64,000 bases of DNA from Streptacidiphilus jiangxiensis (GTDB taxonomy: Bacteria > Actinomycetota > Actinomycetes > Streptomycetales > Streptomycetaceae): NCBI RefSeq assembly GCF_900109465.1, contig NZ_FOAZ01000018.1, positions 167,753 through 231,752 of the forward strand. Reading direction: 5' to 3'. Position 1 is the first letter of the stretch. Each line of letters starts with the position of its first letter. The position numbers were made by a program, and so were the translations under genes. The notes beneath the pieces were generated by a model that saw only the letters and a program-made list of their open reading frames with translations, ran no database searches and had not been told where the DNA came from. This document shows positions 41,173-52,106 of the stretch, one piece after another.

Positions 41173-42204
41173 GTGCTTCCTGGAACTGACATCGAGACGT
41201 GGCCGCCGGACTACCCGAATGCCGGGTGGGCCGTGGTCGACGTGGAGACCACCGGCCTCGGCCGGACGGACCGCGTCATCTCCGTCGGTGTCTACCAACT
41301 GGACCCGCGCGGGGCCGTGCAGGACCACTGGTACACGACCGTCAATCCGGAGCGCGATCCCGGCCCGATCTGGATCCACGGGCTGACCAGCGATCTGCTG
41401 GAAGGCTCCCCGACCTTCCCCGGCATCGCCGAGGAGCTGAGCCGGCGGCTCGCCGGGCGGGTGCTGGTCGCCCACAACGCGCTGTTCGACTGGTCGATGA
41501 TCTCCCGTGAGTACGCGCGCATCAGCGACCGCGCCCCGATCGAGCAGCGGCTGTGCACCATCGTGCTCTCCCGCGACCTCGGCCTGCCGCTGCCCAACCA
41601 CAAGCTCGGCACCCTCGCCGCGCACTTCGGCGTGGAGACCCGCCACGCGCACCACGCGCTCGACGACGCCCGGGTGCTGGCGGAGGTCTTCCGACCGAGC
41701 CTGCGGCTGGCCGCCGAGGCCGGGCTGCGGCTGCCACTGGTGCCCTGCGTGCCGATAAGCGACCTCGGCCTCGCCGAGGAGGCCCGCGCCACCCAGCGCA
41801 TCCCCCGTCAGGCGGGCCCCGCGCAGGCCGCGCGCCGGGCCGGCTCCTGGGGCGGCTACCGTCCGGCCAAGCGGCGGCCCGCCTGCCCCTACCCGAACCC
41901 GGGCCGCTGGCAGCCGGACGGCCAACTGGTCCAGGGCATGCGCGTGGCGATCACCGGGGACACCGGCATCGACCGCGAGGTGCTGGAGGACCGGCTGACC
42001 GAGGCCGGCCTGCACGTGGCCTCCTCTGTGAGCAGGCTCACCAGCCTGCTCGTCACCAACGACCCGGGCGGCTGGTCCACCAAGGCGCGCAAGGCCCGCG
42101 AGGTCGGCACGCCGACGGTCGACGAGGCGGCCTTCCTCCAGCTGCTGCAGCACGTGCAGCCCCAGGGCGGGGCCCAGGACCGACCCCCGGCGCAGGGGCG
42201 CTGA
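41173..42204 (+). CDS. DnaQ-type 3'-5' exonuclease with C-terminal BRCT domain
   Basis: About 343 residues. The exonuclease Exo I motif VDVETTGLG (Asp, Glu), the Exo II region VLVAHNALFDWSM and Exo III HHALDDARV give the DEDDh metal-binding set. The C-terminal part (GMRVAITGDTGIDREVLEDRL...LLVTNDPGGWSTKARKARE) is BRCT-like, as in other actinobacterial exonuclease-BRCT proteins. It probably trims DNA ends in repair. GTG 41,173 is chosen; TTG 41,161 would add four residues. Confidence 0.87.
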   Translation: MLPGTDIETWPPDYPNAGWAVVDVETTGLGRTDRVISVGVYQLDPRGAVQDHWYTTVNPERDPGPIWIHGLTSDLLEGSPTFPGIAEELSRRLAGRVLVAHNALFDWSMISREYARISDRAPIEQRLCTIVLSRDLGLPLPNHKLGTLAAHFGVETRHAHHALDDARVLAEVFRPSLRLAAEAGLRLPLVPCVPISDLGLAEEARATQRIPRQAGPAQAARRAGSWGGYRPAKRRPACPYPNPGRWQPDGQLVQGMRVAITGDTGIDREVLEDRLTEAGLHVASSVSRLTSLLVTNDPGGWSTKARKAREVGTPTVDEAAFLQLLQHVQPQGGAQDRPPAQGR

Positions 42205-42224
42205 GCTGAAGGAGTTACCGTTCT

Positions 42225-43019
42225 GTGGTGTTCCGCATCCTGCTCACCCGGCGCTGGGTGGTGCTCACCCTGGTCTTCCTGGCCGTCATCCCCGCGATGA
42301 TCTGGCTGGGCCAGTGGCAGTACCACCGCTACCAGCAGACCAACCGCAACAACGCGATGATCAACGCCAACCTCGCGGCGGCGGCTGTCCCCATGGAGCA
42401 GCTGTCCCAGCCGGGCGCGACGATCCCGCTGAGCGAGATGTACCGGACCGTCACCGCGCGCGGCCACTTCGACCCGGCGCACCAGTTCGTGGTGCGGCAC
42501 CGGACCGACGCCTCCGGCGACAACATCGGTTTCTACCTGGTCACCCCGCTGATCCAGGACGACGGCAAGGCCGTGCTGGTCAACCGTGGCTGGATCTCCC
42601 CCGGCAACACCATGGGCGCCCAGTTCCCCGCCGTGCCGTCCACCCCGACCGGCGAGGTCACCGTCAGCGGGCGGCTGCGCCCCGACGAGACCACCGCGCT
42701 GACCGGCATCCGCAACCCCGGCGGGATGCCCGACCGGCAGTTCATGCTGATCAACAGCGGCGAGCAGGCCAAGCACCTCAGCGAGCCGCTGCTGGCCGGC
42801 TACCTGGAGCTGACCGGGTCCTCCCCCTCGTTGTCCTCCTCCGGGCAGGCCGAGCAGGTGCCCAACCCCAACGACAACCAGTCCGACAGCATGGCCGTGG
42901 TCGGCAAGGGCGTGCACCTGCCCTACGCGATCCAGTGGTGGGTCTTCGCCGCACTGATCCCGGTCGCCTGGTGGTTCCTGCTCCGACGCGACGCGAGGCT
43001 GGCGGCCCGAAAGGCCTGA
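42225..43019 (+). CDS. SURF1 family cytochrome oxidase assembly protein
   Basis: 264 residues with one membrane helix at each end (LVFLAVIPAMIWLGQWQ and QWWVFAALIPVAWWFLL) enclosing a periplasmic-side domain; GxWQ near the first helix and VNRGWISPG are SURF1 hallmarks. It assists assembly of cytochrome c oxidase by handling heme a. GTG start at 42,225 after AAGGAG. Core gene. Confidence 0.92.
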   Translation: MVFRILLTRRWVVLTLVFLAVIPAMIWLGQWQYHRYQQTNRNNAMINANLAAAAVPMEQLSQPGATIPLSEMYRTVTARGHFDPAHQFVVRHRTDASGDNIGFYLVTPLIQDDGKAVLVNRGWISPGNTMGAQFPAVPSTPTGEVTVSGRLRPDETTALTGIRNPGGMPDRQFMLINSGEQAKHLSEPLLAGYLELTGSSPSLSSSGQAEQVPNPNDNQSDSMAVVGKGVHLPYAIQWWVFAALIPVAWWFLLRRDARLAARKA

Positions 43020-43051
43020 AAACGGGCGTCCGGGCAGGCAGGATGGGCACC

Positions 43052-44854
43052 ATGCCCGGACGCATCGAGGACTACGCGCTCATCGGTGACCTGCAGACCG
43101 CCGCCCTGGTCGGCAGGGACGGATCGATCGACTGGCTCTGTCTGCCGCGGTTCGACTCCCCCAGCTGTTTCGCCGCGCTGCTCGGCGGCGACGAACACGG
43201 CCACTGGCGACTGGCCCCCGCCTCCGACGGCGAGGCCCCCTTCCGCTCCTACGTCGGCGACAGCCTGGTGCTGCAGACCGAGTGGACCACCTCCACCGGC
43301 AGCGTCCGGGTGATCGACTTCATGCCGCAGCGCGACCGGACACCGGACGTGATGCGGATCGTCGAGGGCATCAGCGGCTCCGTGGCGATGGTCGGCGAGC
43401 TGCGGCTGCGCTTCGACTACGCGCGGATCATCCCGTGGATGCGGCGCACCAACCACCACCGCATCGCCGTCGCCGGCCCGGACGCGGTCTGGCTGCGCTG
43501 CGACGAGAAGGTCCACACCTACGGCCGCGACTTCGCCACGTACTCCGAGTTCACCGTCCACGCGGGCGAGCGGATCCCGTTCGTGCTCAGCTGGACCCCG
43601 TCGTTCCACAGCGCCGGCCCCCGCCAGGACCCGGAGAAGTCGCTGCAGACCACCCTGGAGGACTGGAAGGACTGGGCGTCACGCTGCTCCTCCGGGGTGG
43701 CCGAGGAGCACATGCCCGCGGTCCGGCGCTCGCTGATCACCCTGAAGGCGCTCACCTACCAGCCCACCGGCGGCATCGTCGCCGCGGCGACGGCGGGGCT
43801 CCCCGAGCAGATCGGCGGCGCCCGCAACTGGGACTACCGCTTCTGCTGGCTGCGCGACTCGACGATGACGCTCTCCGCGCTGCTGACCGCCGGCTACCGC
43901 AAGGAGGCCGATGCCTGGTACCAGTGGCTGCTGCGGGCCATCGCCGGCGACCCGGCCGACCTGCAGACGATGTACGGGGTGGGCGGCGAGCGCCGCCTGC
44001 CGGAGGAGATCGCCGACTGGCTCCCCGGCTACGAGGGCTCCCACCCGGTCCGCTTCGGCAACGCCGCCGTCGACCAGCTCCAGCTGGACGTCTACGGCGA
44101 GGTGGTGGACACCCTGTACCTGGCCCACCGGCACGGCATCACCATAGAGCGCCATGTCTGGAGCCTGCTGGTCAAGCTGCTGGAGTTCCTGGAGGAGCAC
44201 TGGTCCGACCCGGACGAGGGTCTGTGGGAGGTGCGCGGCCCGCGCCGCCACTTCGTCCACTCCAAGATCATGTGCTGGGTCGCCTTCGACCGCGCGGTCA
44301 AGCTCGCCGAGGAGACCGGCATGCCCGGCCCCGTCGAACGCTGGCGCGAGCTGCGGGACGTCATCCACGGGGACGTCTGCGCGCGCGGTGTCTCCAAGCA
44401 GCGCGGCATCCTCACCCAGTACTACGGCGGCGCGGCGCTCGACGCGGCCACGCTCTTCGCCGTCAAGACCGGTTTCCTCGCCCCCGACGACCCCCGCGCG
44501 ATCGCCACCGTCGAGGCCGTCCAGCGCGAGCTGAACCACGAGGGCTACATCCTGCGCTACTCCACGCCCTCCGACGACGCCGCCACCGACGCGGTCGACG
44601 GCCTGGAGGGCTCCGAGGGCGCGTTCCTGGCCTGCTCCTACTGGCTCTGCGACGCGCTGATCGCCATCGGCCGCGTCGGCGAGGCCCGCGCACTCTTCGA
44701 CCGCCTGCGCGGCCTGGCCAACGACCTCGGCCTGATCTCGGAGGAGTGGGACCCGCTGGCAGGTCGTCAACTCGGCAACACGCCTCAGGCGTTCACGCAT
44801 GTCGCCCTCGTCAACACGGCCTTCCTCCTCGCCCGAGCCGAAGCAGAGAGCTGA
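43052..44854 (+). CDS. Glycoside hydrolase family 15 protein (glucoamylase/trehalase type)
   Basis: 600 residues starting RIEDYALIGDLQTAALVGRDGSIDWLC, the classic opening of actinobacterial GH15 proteins. Conserved GARNWDYRFCWLRDSTMTL and LEGSEGAFLACSYW hold the catalytic acid region. By homology it hydrolyses alpha-glucosides, in mycobacteria trehalose. ATG 43,052 matches the family's N terminus; ATG 43,043 is three codons earlier. Cytosolic: no signal sequence. Confidence 0.92.
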   Translation: MPGRIEDYALIGDLQTAALVGRDGSIDWLCLPRFDSPSCFAALLGGDEHGHWRLAPASDGEAPFRSYVGDSLVLQTEWTTSTGSVRVIDFMPQRDRTPDVMRIVEGISGSVAMVGELRLRFDYARIIPWMRRTNHHRIAVAGPDAVWLRCDEKVHTYGRDFATYSEFTVHAGERIPFVLSWTPSFHSAGPRQDPEKSLQTTLEDWKDWASRCSSGVAEEHMPAVRRSLITLKALTYQPTGGIVAAATAGLPEQIGGARNWDYRFCWLRDSTMTLSALLTAGYRKEADAWYQWLLRAIAGDPADLQTMYGVGGERRLPEEIADWLPGYEGSHPVRFGNAAVDQLQLDVYGEVVDTLYLAHRHGITIERHVWSLLVKLLEFLEEHWSDPDEGLWEVRGPRRHFVHSKIMCWVAFDRAVKLAEETGMPGPVERWRELRDVIHGDVCARGVSKQRGILTQYYGGAALDAATLFAVKTGFLAPDDPRAIATVEAVQRELNHEGYILRYSTPSDDAATDAVDGLEGSEGAFLACSYWLCDALIAIGRVGEARALFDRLRGLANDLGLISEEWDPLAGRQLGNTPQAFTHVALVNTAFLLARAEAES

Positions 44855-44869
44855 AAGAAGCAAGGAACC

Positions 44870-45631
44870 ATGGATCTTGGACTGGCCGGACGCGTCTACA
44901 TCGTCACCGCCGCGACACGGGGCCTCGGCTTCGCCAGCGCAAGGGAGTTGGCGGCCGAGGGCGCACACCTCGTCATCACCGGACGGGAGAAGGAATCCGT
45001 CGCCGAGGCCGTCGACGCGCTCGGCGGCCCCGAGCGGGTCGAGGGCGTCGTCGCCGACAACGCCGCGCCCGACACCGCGGAGCGCCTGGTCGGCGCGGCG
45101 CTCAGCCGCTTCGGGCGGCTCGACGGCCTGCTCGTCAGCGTCGGCGGCCCCGCAGCCGGCACCGCGCTGGCCACCCCGGAGTCGGCGTGGCGCGACGCCT
45201 TCGAGTCGGTCTTCCTCGGCGCGCTGCGGCTCGCCCGGGCGGCGGCGGACGTCCTGACGGAGGGCGGCGCGATCGGCTTCGTGCTCTCCGGCTCCGCCCG
45301 CGAGCCCATCGCCGGCCTGGCCGTCTCCAACGGCCTCCGCCCCGGCCTGGCGATGACGGCGAAGACGCTCGCAGCCGAGCTGGGCCCCGAGGGCATCCGC
45401 GTCTTCGGCCTTCTCCCGGCCCGTATCGACACCGAACGCGTCCAGCATCTCGACGGCCTGTCGGCCGACCCGGCCGCGACCCGCGCCGCGCACGAGGCGT
45501 CCATCCCGCTGCGCCGCTACGGCCGCCCGGAGGAGTTCGGCCGGGTGGCCGCCTTCACGCTCTCGCCTGCGGCGAGCTACCTCACGGGCGTGATGATCCC
45601 GGTGGACGGCGGCGCGCTGCACGGCATCTGA
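44870..45631 (+). CDS. Atypical short-chain dehydrogenase
   Basis: 253 residues with the SDR cofactor region TAATRGLGFASA and the SVGGP core, but the active-site helix reads LAVSNGLRPGLAMTAKTLA: there is no Tyr in the YxxxK register. The SNGLRPGLAxxAKTLA wording is shared by a recognisable SDR subgroup often annotated as FabG-like. Function unknown. Starts 15 bases after the GH15 stop, so probably on the same transcript. Confidence 0.88.
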   Translation: MDLGLAGRVYIVTAATRGLGFASARELAAEGAHLVITGREKESVAEAVDALGGPERVEGVVADNAAPDTAERLVGAALSRFGRLDGLLVSVGGPAAGTALATPESAWRDAFESVFLGALRLARAAADVLTEGGAIGFVLSGSAREPIAGLAVSNGLRPGLAMTAKTLAAELGPEGIRVFGLLPARIDTERVQHLDGLSADPAATRAAHEASIPLRRYGRPEEFGRVAAFTLSPAASYLTGVMIPVDGGALHGI

Positions 45632-45653
45632 CGCCGTTGCGCCCGCAGCTCGT

Positions 45654-46355
45654 TCAGCGCGGTGTGCAGACGGTGATCCACTCGCTGTCACGCGGCCGGT
45701 ACTCGTACCGGCCGAGCAGACCCCGGACCACGGCGGGCATGTGGGCCGCGCCGTAGACGACCGCGACGCGGATCGGCTCGTGCTGGTGCTCCTCGTGGAT
45801 CCGGCTCAGGGCGTCCACCAGGCGGGCGTCGCGCTCGTCGAGCAGGGCGTGCTGCAGGTCGCTGTTGGCGCGGGCCTCGGCCCGCCGCGTGGTCGGGTAG
45901 TCCTCGACGGCCAGGTCCTGCTCGACGAAGGCTCTCGGGCCGCGCAGGGCGAACCAGAGGCCGAGCAGCGGTGCCAGGAGCAGCAGCAGCGGGTACTGCC
46001 AGTGGATCGACCTGCGGACCCCCCGCATCACCTCGGCGGCGGCCAGATCCGGCTGGACCACCGGGATGTCCTTGGTCAGCAGCGGTGCGTCGTTCTGCTG
46101 CACGAGCCCGTTGCGCGACCGGCGCGGGGCGAAGCGGTAGGCCATGGTGAGCATCCCCGCCTGCATCGACCGGCCGGTCACCCCCTCGGCCACGACGATG
46201 TCGCAGGTGTCCACCCGTCGGCGGACGTCGGCGTAGAAGGCCGGCGTCCCGATGTGGATCATCGGGAACAGGACGAAGGTCATCGGGCTCCCCCGACGCC
46301 GCAAGGTGATCACGGCCGACCGCACCGCGTAATCGGTGACCTCGATGAACAGCAT
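45654..46355 (-). CDS. TraB/PrgY-like membrane protein
   Basis: 233 residues. The N-terminal part holds MIHIGTPAFYADVRRRVDTCDIVVAEG, typical of the TraB/PrgY/GumN (EreA-ChaN-like) fold with a His and acidic residues for metal binding; a central hydrophobic stretch (WQYPLLLLLAPLLGLWFAL) is one or two helices; a GAAHMPAVVRGLL motif lies near the end. Possibly a membrane-bound protease-like protein. Function unknown. ATG 46,355. Confidence 0.78.
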   Translation of the reverse strand: MLFIEVTDYAVRSAVITLRRRGSPMTFVLFPMIHIGTPAFYADVRRRVDTCDIVVAEGVTGRSMQAGMLTMAYRFAPRRSRNGLVQQNDAPLLTKDIPVVQPDLAAAEVMRGVRRSIHWQYPLLLLLAPLLGLWFALRGPRAFVEQDLAVEDYPTTRRAEARANSDLQHALLDERDARLVDALSRIHEEHQHEPIRVAVVYGAAHMPAVVRGLLGRYEYRPRDSEWITVCTPR

Positions 46356-46468
46356 GCCCGCCTCCCCCCGTGCCGCCCGGGCACGGCGGCTGCCACCCAC
46401 TGTCGGACGCGGCGTCGTCCGCGTCAACGGCACGGACAGCACGGACGGCACGGAGGGGCGCGGTTCGG

Positions 46469-47254
46469 CTACTCCGCGATGCCCGCCAGGTCGCGCAGGC
46501 GACGCAGCTGGGAGGCGCGCTCAGCGGCCCGCTGCTCCTCGAGCGTGCGGGCGCCCGCGCCCTGGAGGAGGGCCTTGGTCTCGATGACCGCGTCGCGCGG
46601 CGACGCGAGCAGCGCGGCGGCCAGGTCGGACGCGGCCGCGTGCAGCTCGGAGGCCGGGACGACGAGGTTGGCGAGGCCGATGCGCTCCGCCTCCTCCGCG
46701 TGGACCCAGCGGCCCGTCGCGCAGATCTCCAGGGCACGGGCCGGACCGACGAGGTCGACCAGCGGCTTGGTGCCGGTCAGGTCGGGGACCAGGCCGAGCG
46801 CGGTCTCCTTCATGGCGAACTGGACGTCCTCGGCGACGACGCGCAGGTCGCAGGAGAGGGCGAGCTGGAAGCCCGCGCCCACCGCGTGGCCCTGGACCGC
46901 GGCGACGGTGACCAGGTCGGGCCGACGCCACCAGAGGAAGCCCTCCTGGTACTCGGCGATGATCGCGTCGCCGTTCGGGCCCTTGGCGATATCGATGAAG
47001 GAGACCTCGCCGGGGATGCCCTCGGGCGTGAAGGCCTGCCGGTTGAGGCCTGCGGAGAAGGAGACGCCCTCGGCGCGCAGCACGACGACGCGGACGGTGC
47101 CGGGGAGCTCGCTGCCGATCGCGGCGAGCGCACGCCACAGCGCGGGCGACTGCGCGTTGCGGCGCTCCGGGCGGCACAGCGTGACGGTGGCGAGCTCGCC
47201 CTCCACGTCCAGGCGGACGCCGGCCTCGGCCCACTCGTCAACGTGATCGGTCAC
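46469..47254 (-). CDS. Enoyl-CoA hydratase/isomerase family protein
   Basis: 261 residues with crotonase-fold features: LRAEGVSFSAGLN (oxyanion loop), AVQGHAVGAGFQLALSCDLRVV and FAMKETALGLVPD. The catalytic Glu positions of enoyl-CoA hydratase are taken by Gly or Ala/Asp-like residues in part, so the exact reaction is uncertain. GTG 47,254 has GGAGG nine bases upstream. Usually a stand-alone core gene in streptomycetes. Confidence 0.9.
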   Translation of the reverse strand: MTDHVDEWAEAGVRLDVEGELATVTLCRPERRNAQSPALWRALAAIGSELPGTVRVVVLRAEGVSFSAGLNRQAFTPEGIPGEVSFIDIAKGPNGDAIIAEYQEGFLWWRRPDLVTVAAVQGHAVGAGFQLALSCDLRVVAEDVQFAMKETALGLVPDLTGTKPLVDLVGPARALEICATGRWVHAEEAERIGLANLVVPASELHAAASDLAAALLASPRDAVIETKALLQGAGARTLEEQRAAERASQLRRLRDLAGIAE

Positions 47255-47393
47255 AGGTTCCTCCGGCAGTCGCGCGAACGTGGCTACTGAAGAGTAACAA
47301 CGTCGGCGAGGCCGATCCATAGCCGGAGCATGACGAACGACGGCCAGGGGGAGGAGACCCGGACCGCCGTTGCGTCAGGGTTGCGTCGGGACG

Positions 47394-47624
47394 TCAGCCG
47401 GCCGCAGCGGCGGCCTTCGCCTTTCCGCGCGTGGCTCCACCGCGACCGCGCAGGTTCACCCCGGACTCGCTGAGCATGCGGTGGACGAAGCCGTAGGAAC
47501 GACCCGTCTCCTCCGCGAGCGCGCGGATACTCGCACCGGAGTCGTACTTCTTCTTGAGCTCGGTCGCGAGCTTCTCCCGCGCGGCACCAGTCACCCGGCT
47601 GCCCTTTTTCAGAGTCTCGGCCAC
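47394..47624 (-). CDS. Small HTH protein, conserved in streptomycetes
   Basis: 76 residues: a basic N-terminal part (ETLKKGSRVTGAAREKLATELKKKYDSGASI) and a short helix-turn-helix (IRALAEETGRSYGFVHRMLSESGV), then an Ala/Lys-rich tail. It resembles the DNA-binding C-terminal domain of Lsr2-type or WhiB-independent small regulators. GTG at 47,624 follows GAGGAGG at good spacing; longer in-frame versions lack a ribosome site. Likely a nucleoid or local regulator. Confidence 0.85.
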   Translation of the reverse strand: MAETLKKGSRVTGAAREKLATELKKKYDSGASIRALAEETGRSYGFVHRMLSESGVNLRGRGGATRGKAKAAAAAG

Positions 47625-47974
47625 CCGTGCCTCCTCGTAGCAGTGCTCTGTTGGAATCCCATGATCACCCATGGGGGCCTCCATGGCCACCCATTCGACA
47701 AGGTCGATACCGGGATTCCTGGCCGGAACTGGTGTCGCCGCGCACACAGGGAGCGCACGGCATCTGGCCGCACGCCCCTGGGCACAGCGGGGCCGTCCCG
47801 CGAAATTGCTGATCAGCAGCGGTAATTGAGCATTGCCGAAGATTGCGGATTCCACAGAATCCGAGCCGCGCTCAGCAGCAGAACACGCAACAGCCGATAT
47901 GAGGTCTTCTGGGCCAGATGCATGATCCCTCGCCTAGTCGAACAGTTCCGACCCGGCGTTTTGCTGCTGATAAT
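47625..47974. promoter_or_regulatory. 350-bp region upstream of the small HTH gene
   Basis: No convincing gene. It contains the promoter for the small HTH gene and the 3' flank of the ABC-F gene. GCTGATCAGC near 47,806-47,816 is a perfect 10-base palindrome, and the part from about 47,800 to 47,960 is less GC-rich than average. Confidence 0.35.
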
Positions 47975-49573
<1,599 letters not shown>

Positions 49574-49685
49574 GGTGAAACCACTCCCGGGGACGGTGCG
49601 CGGCGGCGCGCGGTGGCGCACTCGCGATGGATGCGGCCAGAACCGTCCGAACGGCCTGTGCAGCAGGAGGCAACAAGCCTCCAGT

Positions 49686-50441
49686 CTACCGGGCGGCGCA
49701 AACGCATTCCTTGGCCGGACGGCCCGTCGCCGGGTCCACGGCGTAGGGTTCGCGCCTCGGCACGACGAGCACGTCGGCGTCCCCGTCCGGCCGCGCCGCC
49801 AGCCGCACCGGTGCGACGGTGGGCTGCTGCCAGCGTCGTCCGTCGAGGCTGTACCCCTCCAGCTCGGTCCCCCCCGCCCCGTCCGCGCAGTCACGCCGGG
49901 CGAGCACCCACGCGCCCAGGTGCAGCGGCCCCGCCGGGCCCTGGTCGCGGAAGCTGCAGCCGACGGGCGGCAGGGTGGAGGTGCGGAGAGTCCCGTCGTC
50001 GGTGTTGTAGGTCATCACCACGTCCCGGGTCAGCGCCAGGAACGTTTCTCCCGCGCCGAGCGGCACCAGCGTCAGGGGCGTCCTCGCCCCCACCCCCGGC
50101 ACGTACCGGTGCCACCGCACCACAGCGGGCTCCGGCTCCATCCCGGTCAGCTCCCCGTCGTCCCACCGGGCGACGGTCGTCGCACCGACGGGCACCAGCC
50201 GCAAAGCCCGATGCCCGCTCCGGCGGTAGCTCCACGCCACCGCGCCGCTGCGGGCGTCGTACGCCTCCACGCCCCCACCGGCCCCCACCCGCAGCGCGTC
50301 GGCGTCGGTCCGCCGCGTCTGCGCCACCACCTCGTCCCCGAACGGCGCCGGCCTCGCCGCCCGGGCCGCCTGCCCGACCAGCGCGAGGCCCGCGAGCAGC
50401 ACGACGGTGAGCAGGACCCGGAGGGAGAGGCGGGAACGCAT
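49686..50441 (-). CDS. Secreted PQQ-like beta-propeller protein, unknown function
   Basis: 251 residues with an N-terminal hydrophobic anchor or signal (LSLRVLLTVVLLAGLALVGQAARA) and blade-like repeats such as VEAYDARSGAVAWSYR, typical of PQQ-like propellers. The C terminus has two Cys (ECVCAAR). It may be an extracytoplasmic binding or scaffold protein. ATG 50,441; GTG 50,450 is an alternative. No recognised family beyond the propeller. Confidence 0.78.
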   Translation of the reverse strand: MRSRLSLRVLLTVVLLAGLALVGQAARAARPAPFGDEVVAQTRRTDADALRVGAGGGVEAYDARSGAVAWSYRRSGHRALRLVPVGATTVARWDDGELTGMEPEPAVVRWHRYVPGVGARTPLTLVPLGAGETFLALTRDVVMTYNTDDGTLRTSTLPPVGCSFRDQGPAGPLHLGAWVLARRDCADGAGGTELEGYSLDGRRWQQPTVAPVRLAARPDGDADVLVVPRREPYAVDPATGRPAKECVCAAR

Positions 50442-50478
50442 GCACGCCACGGTAAGGGCTCGGCGGCACGCTGCCCGG

Positions 50479-50811
50479 CTAGGCGCGCGGCTGGTAGATG
50501 ATGATCCCCGCGCCGACCAGACACACGGCCGCGCCGACGAAGTCCCACACCGACGGCCGGAAGCCGTCGACCAGGACGCCCCAGGCGAGCGAGCCGACCA
50601 CGAAGACGCCGCCGTACGCCGCGAGGACGCGGCCGAAGTGGGAGTCCGGCTGGGCCGCCGCGACGAACCCGTACGCGCCCAGCGCGAGGACCCCGCCGAC
50701 GGCCAGCAGCCAACTGCGGTGCTCGCGCACGGCCTGCCAGATCAGCCAGCAGCCACCGATCTCGGCGAGAGCGGCAAGGACGAAGAGGAGAACGGAGCGA
50801 GTGACAGCCAC
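50479..50811 (-). CDS. YnfA family (UPF0060) small membrane protein
   Basis: 110 residues with four membrane helices and the conserved starts [20 protein letters not shown] and [15 protein letters not shown], followed by [28 protein letters not shown]. YnfA proteins resemble small multidrug resistance transporters; a role in drug or metal resistance has been proposed for the family. GTG start at 50,811. Confidence 0.93.
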   Translation of the reverse strand: MAVTRSVLLFVLAALAEIGGCWLIWQAVREHRSWLLAVGGVLALGAYGFVAAAQPDSHFGRVLAAYGGVFVVGSLAWGVLVDGFRPSVWDFVGAAVCLVGAGIIIYQPRA

Positions 50812-50817
50812 TGGCCT

Positions 50818-50945
50818 AGGTTGCACCATCCAGGGGCGCGGGGAACCGCGCGACAAGCCATCTGAGCAGTTGGCCCCCCGGTAACAGGGCCATCCGCACG
50901 CCGTTGGTTTCTCGCGCGGTTCCTCGCGCCCCTGGGGGATTGCAC
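50818..50945. repeat. Dispersed GC-rich repeat with 22-bp inverted arms
   Basis: Arm 1 at 50832-50853 (AGGGGCGCG GGGAACCGCGCGA) and arm 2 at 50912-50933 are inverted copies with one mismatch, and both are flanked by TTGCACC. The GGGGCGCGGGGAACCGCGCGA wording is the well-known type of short repeat scattered between genes in Streptomyces genomes. Related sequence occurs at 61,109-61,143. It fills the space between YnfA and the exopolysaccharide operon. Confidence 0.75.
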
Positions 50946-52106
50946 CTACAGCTTCGACTTGAGGACCCGCACGCGGCCCCGGAGCTCCTTCACCCACGGC
51001 ATCCGCCGCCGCGCGAACTCCTTGGCCCGCTCCTCCGCGCCCGCCAGGTACGCCGTGACCGCGACCGCCGGGGCGGAGCCCAGCAGCAGGCGCTCGTTGT
51101 GCGACGGGTCCGGGCGCCACCGCTGCTTGTACGGCTCGTCGCCGCGCAGCAGGCTCAGCTCGGTGCGGCCGGTGCTGACCGCGTGGGCGAGGGACTCGCC
51201 GAACAGCATGCCGGCGATGTCGACGCGCTCACGGGCCTCCGGATGGACGCCGTAGACGTACAGCGCCACCATCGCGTGGCTCTGCAGCATCAGGTCACAG
51301 GCGATGAGGCGCCCGTCGAGGCGGTACTCGCGCAGCTGGGCGCGTTCCGTCGCCGCCATGCCGGTGGCCGCCGCGCGCAGGTGCGAGGCGAAGCGTTCCC
51401 GCATGTGCTCCGGGGTGGCACCGCGTTCACGCCACTGCAGGGCGTGGAGGGCGAGCATCCGGTCCACCGCCTCGGGGGCCTCCCACGGCGGGACGAGCCG
51501 GACGTCGACCCCGGCCGCGGCCAGCTTCCGGAGCTTGACCTTGGTGCGCTGGGCCGTGCGGCCGGGCAGGCGGGTCAGCAGCTCGTCCATCGGGACGCCC
51601 GGCAGGTGCTGGACCAGTGAGGCCGGCAGCTTGCGGGCCGCGCGCGGCCAGTGGGCGAAGAGCCGGTGGATCGCCGCGTCGCCGCGGACCTCGGGGAGAT
51701 CGAGGCGGGCGAAGGGCCCGCGCAGCTCCGCGGCCAACGCCGCGGCCAACCGAGCCGCGCCCTCCTCGGCGTACTCGGCGTCCAGCAGCACGTCGTGGAA
51801 GTCGGTGATCTCCGCGCCGAGCGGCCGCAGGGCCGCGCCGTCGCGGTAGAAGGGGGCGAGGGCGATCAGCCGCCCGTCACGACGGACCGTCACCAGGCGC
51901 AGCCGCCCCGGCCGGCCGTAGCTGTGCCACCAGGACGCGAGCCAGGCGTGGCACTGGAACGGCGTCGCACCGGGGCTCTGCTCCTGGAGCGCGTTCCACT
52001 CCCCTGCGAGGGCCTCCAGCGCGCGCTCGTCGCGCAGCACGACGGTCTCGTAGCGCGGCGCCGCGTCCACGGGCCCGGCGGCGTCGGAACGGACGGCGGT
52101 GGTCAT
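50946..52106 (-). CDS. CelD/BcsL-type GNAT acetyltransferase
   Basis: 386 residues of the Acetyltransf_6 (CelD-like) family: [40 protein letters not shown] in the first half and [36 protein letters not shown] in the second, ending with [14 protein letters not shown]. Such enzymes are common in cellulose and exopolysaccharide loci and probably acylate a sugar or peptide. It is the last gene of the leftward exopolysaccharide operon; ATG 52,106 overlaps the upstream stop. Confidence 0.87.
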   Translation of the reverse strand: MTTAVRSDAAGPVDAAPRYETVVLRDERALEALAGEWNALQEQSPGATPFQCHAWLASWWHSYGRPGRLRLVTVRRDGRLIALAPFYRDGAALRPLGAEITDFHDVLLDAEYAEEGAARLAAALAAELRGPFARLDLPEVRGDAAIHRLFAHWPRAARKLPASLVQHLPGVPMDELLTRLPGRTAQRTKVKLRKLAAAGVDVRLVPPWEAPEAVDRMLALHALQWRERGATPEHMRERFASHLRAAATGMAATERAQLREYRLDGRLIACDLMLQSHAMVALYVYGVHPEARERVDIAGMLFGESLAHAVSTGRTELSLLRGDEPYKQRWRPDPSHNERLLLGSAPAVAVTAYLAGAEERAKEFARRRMPWVKELRGRVRVLKSKL

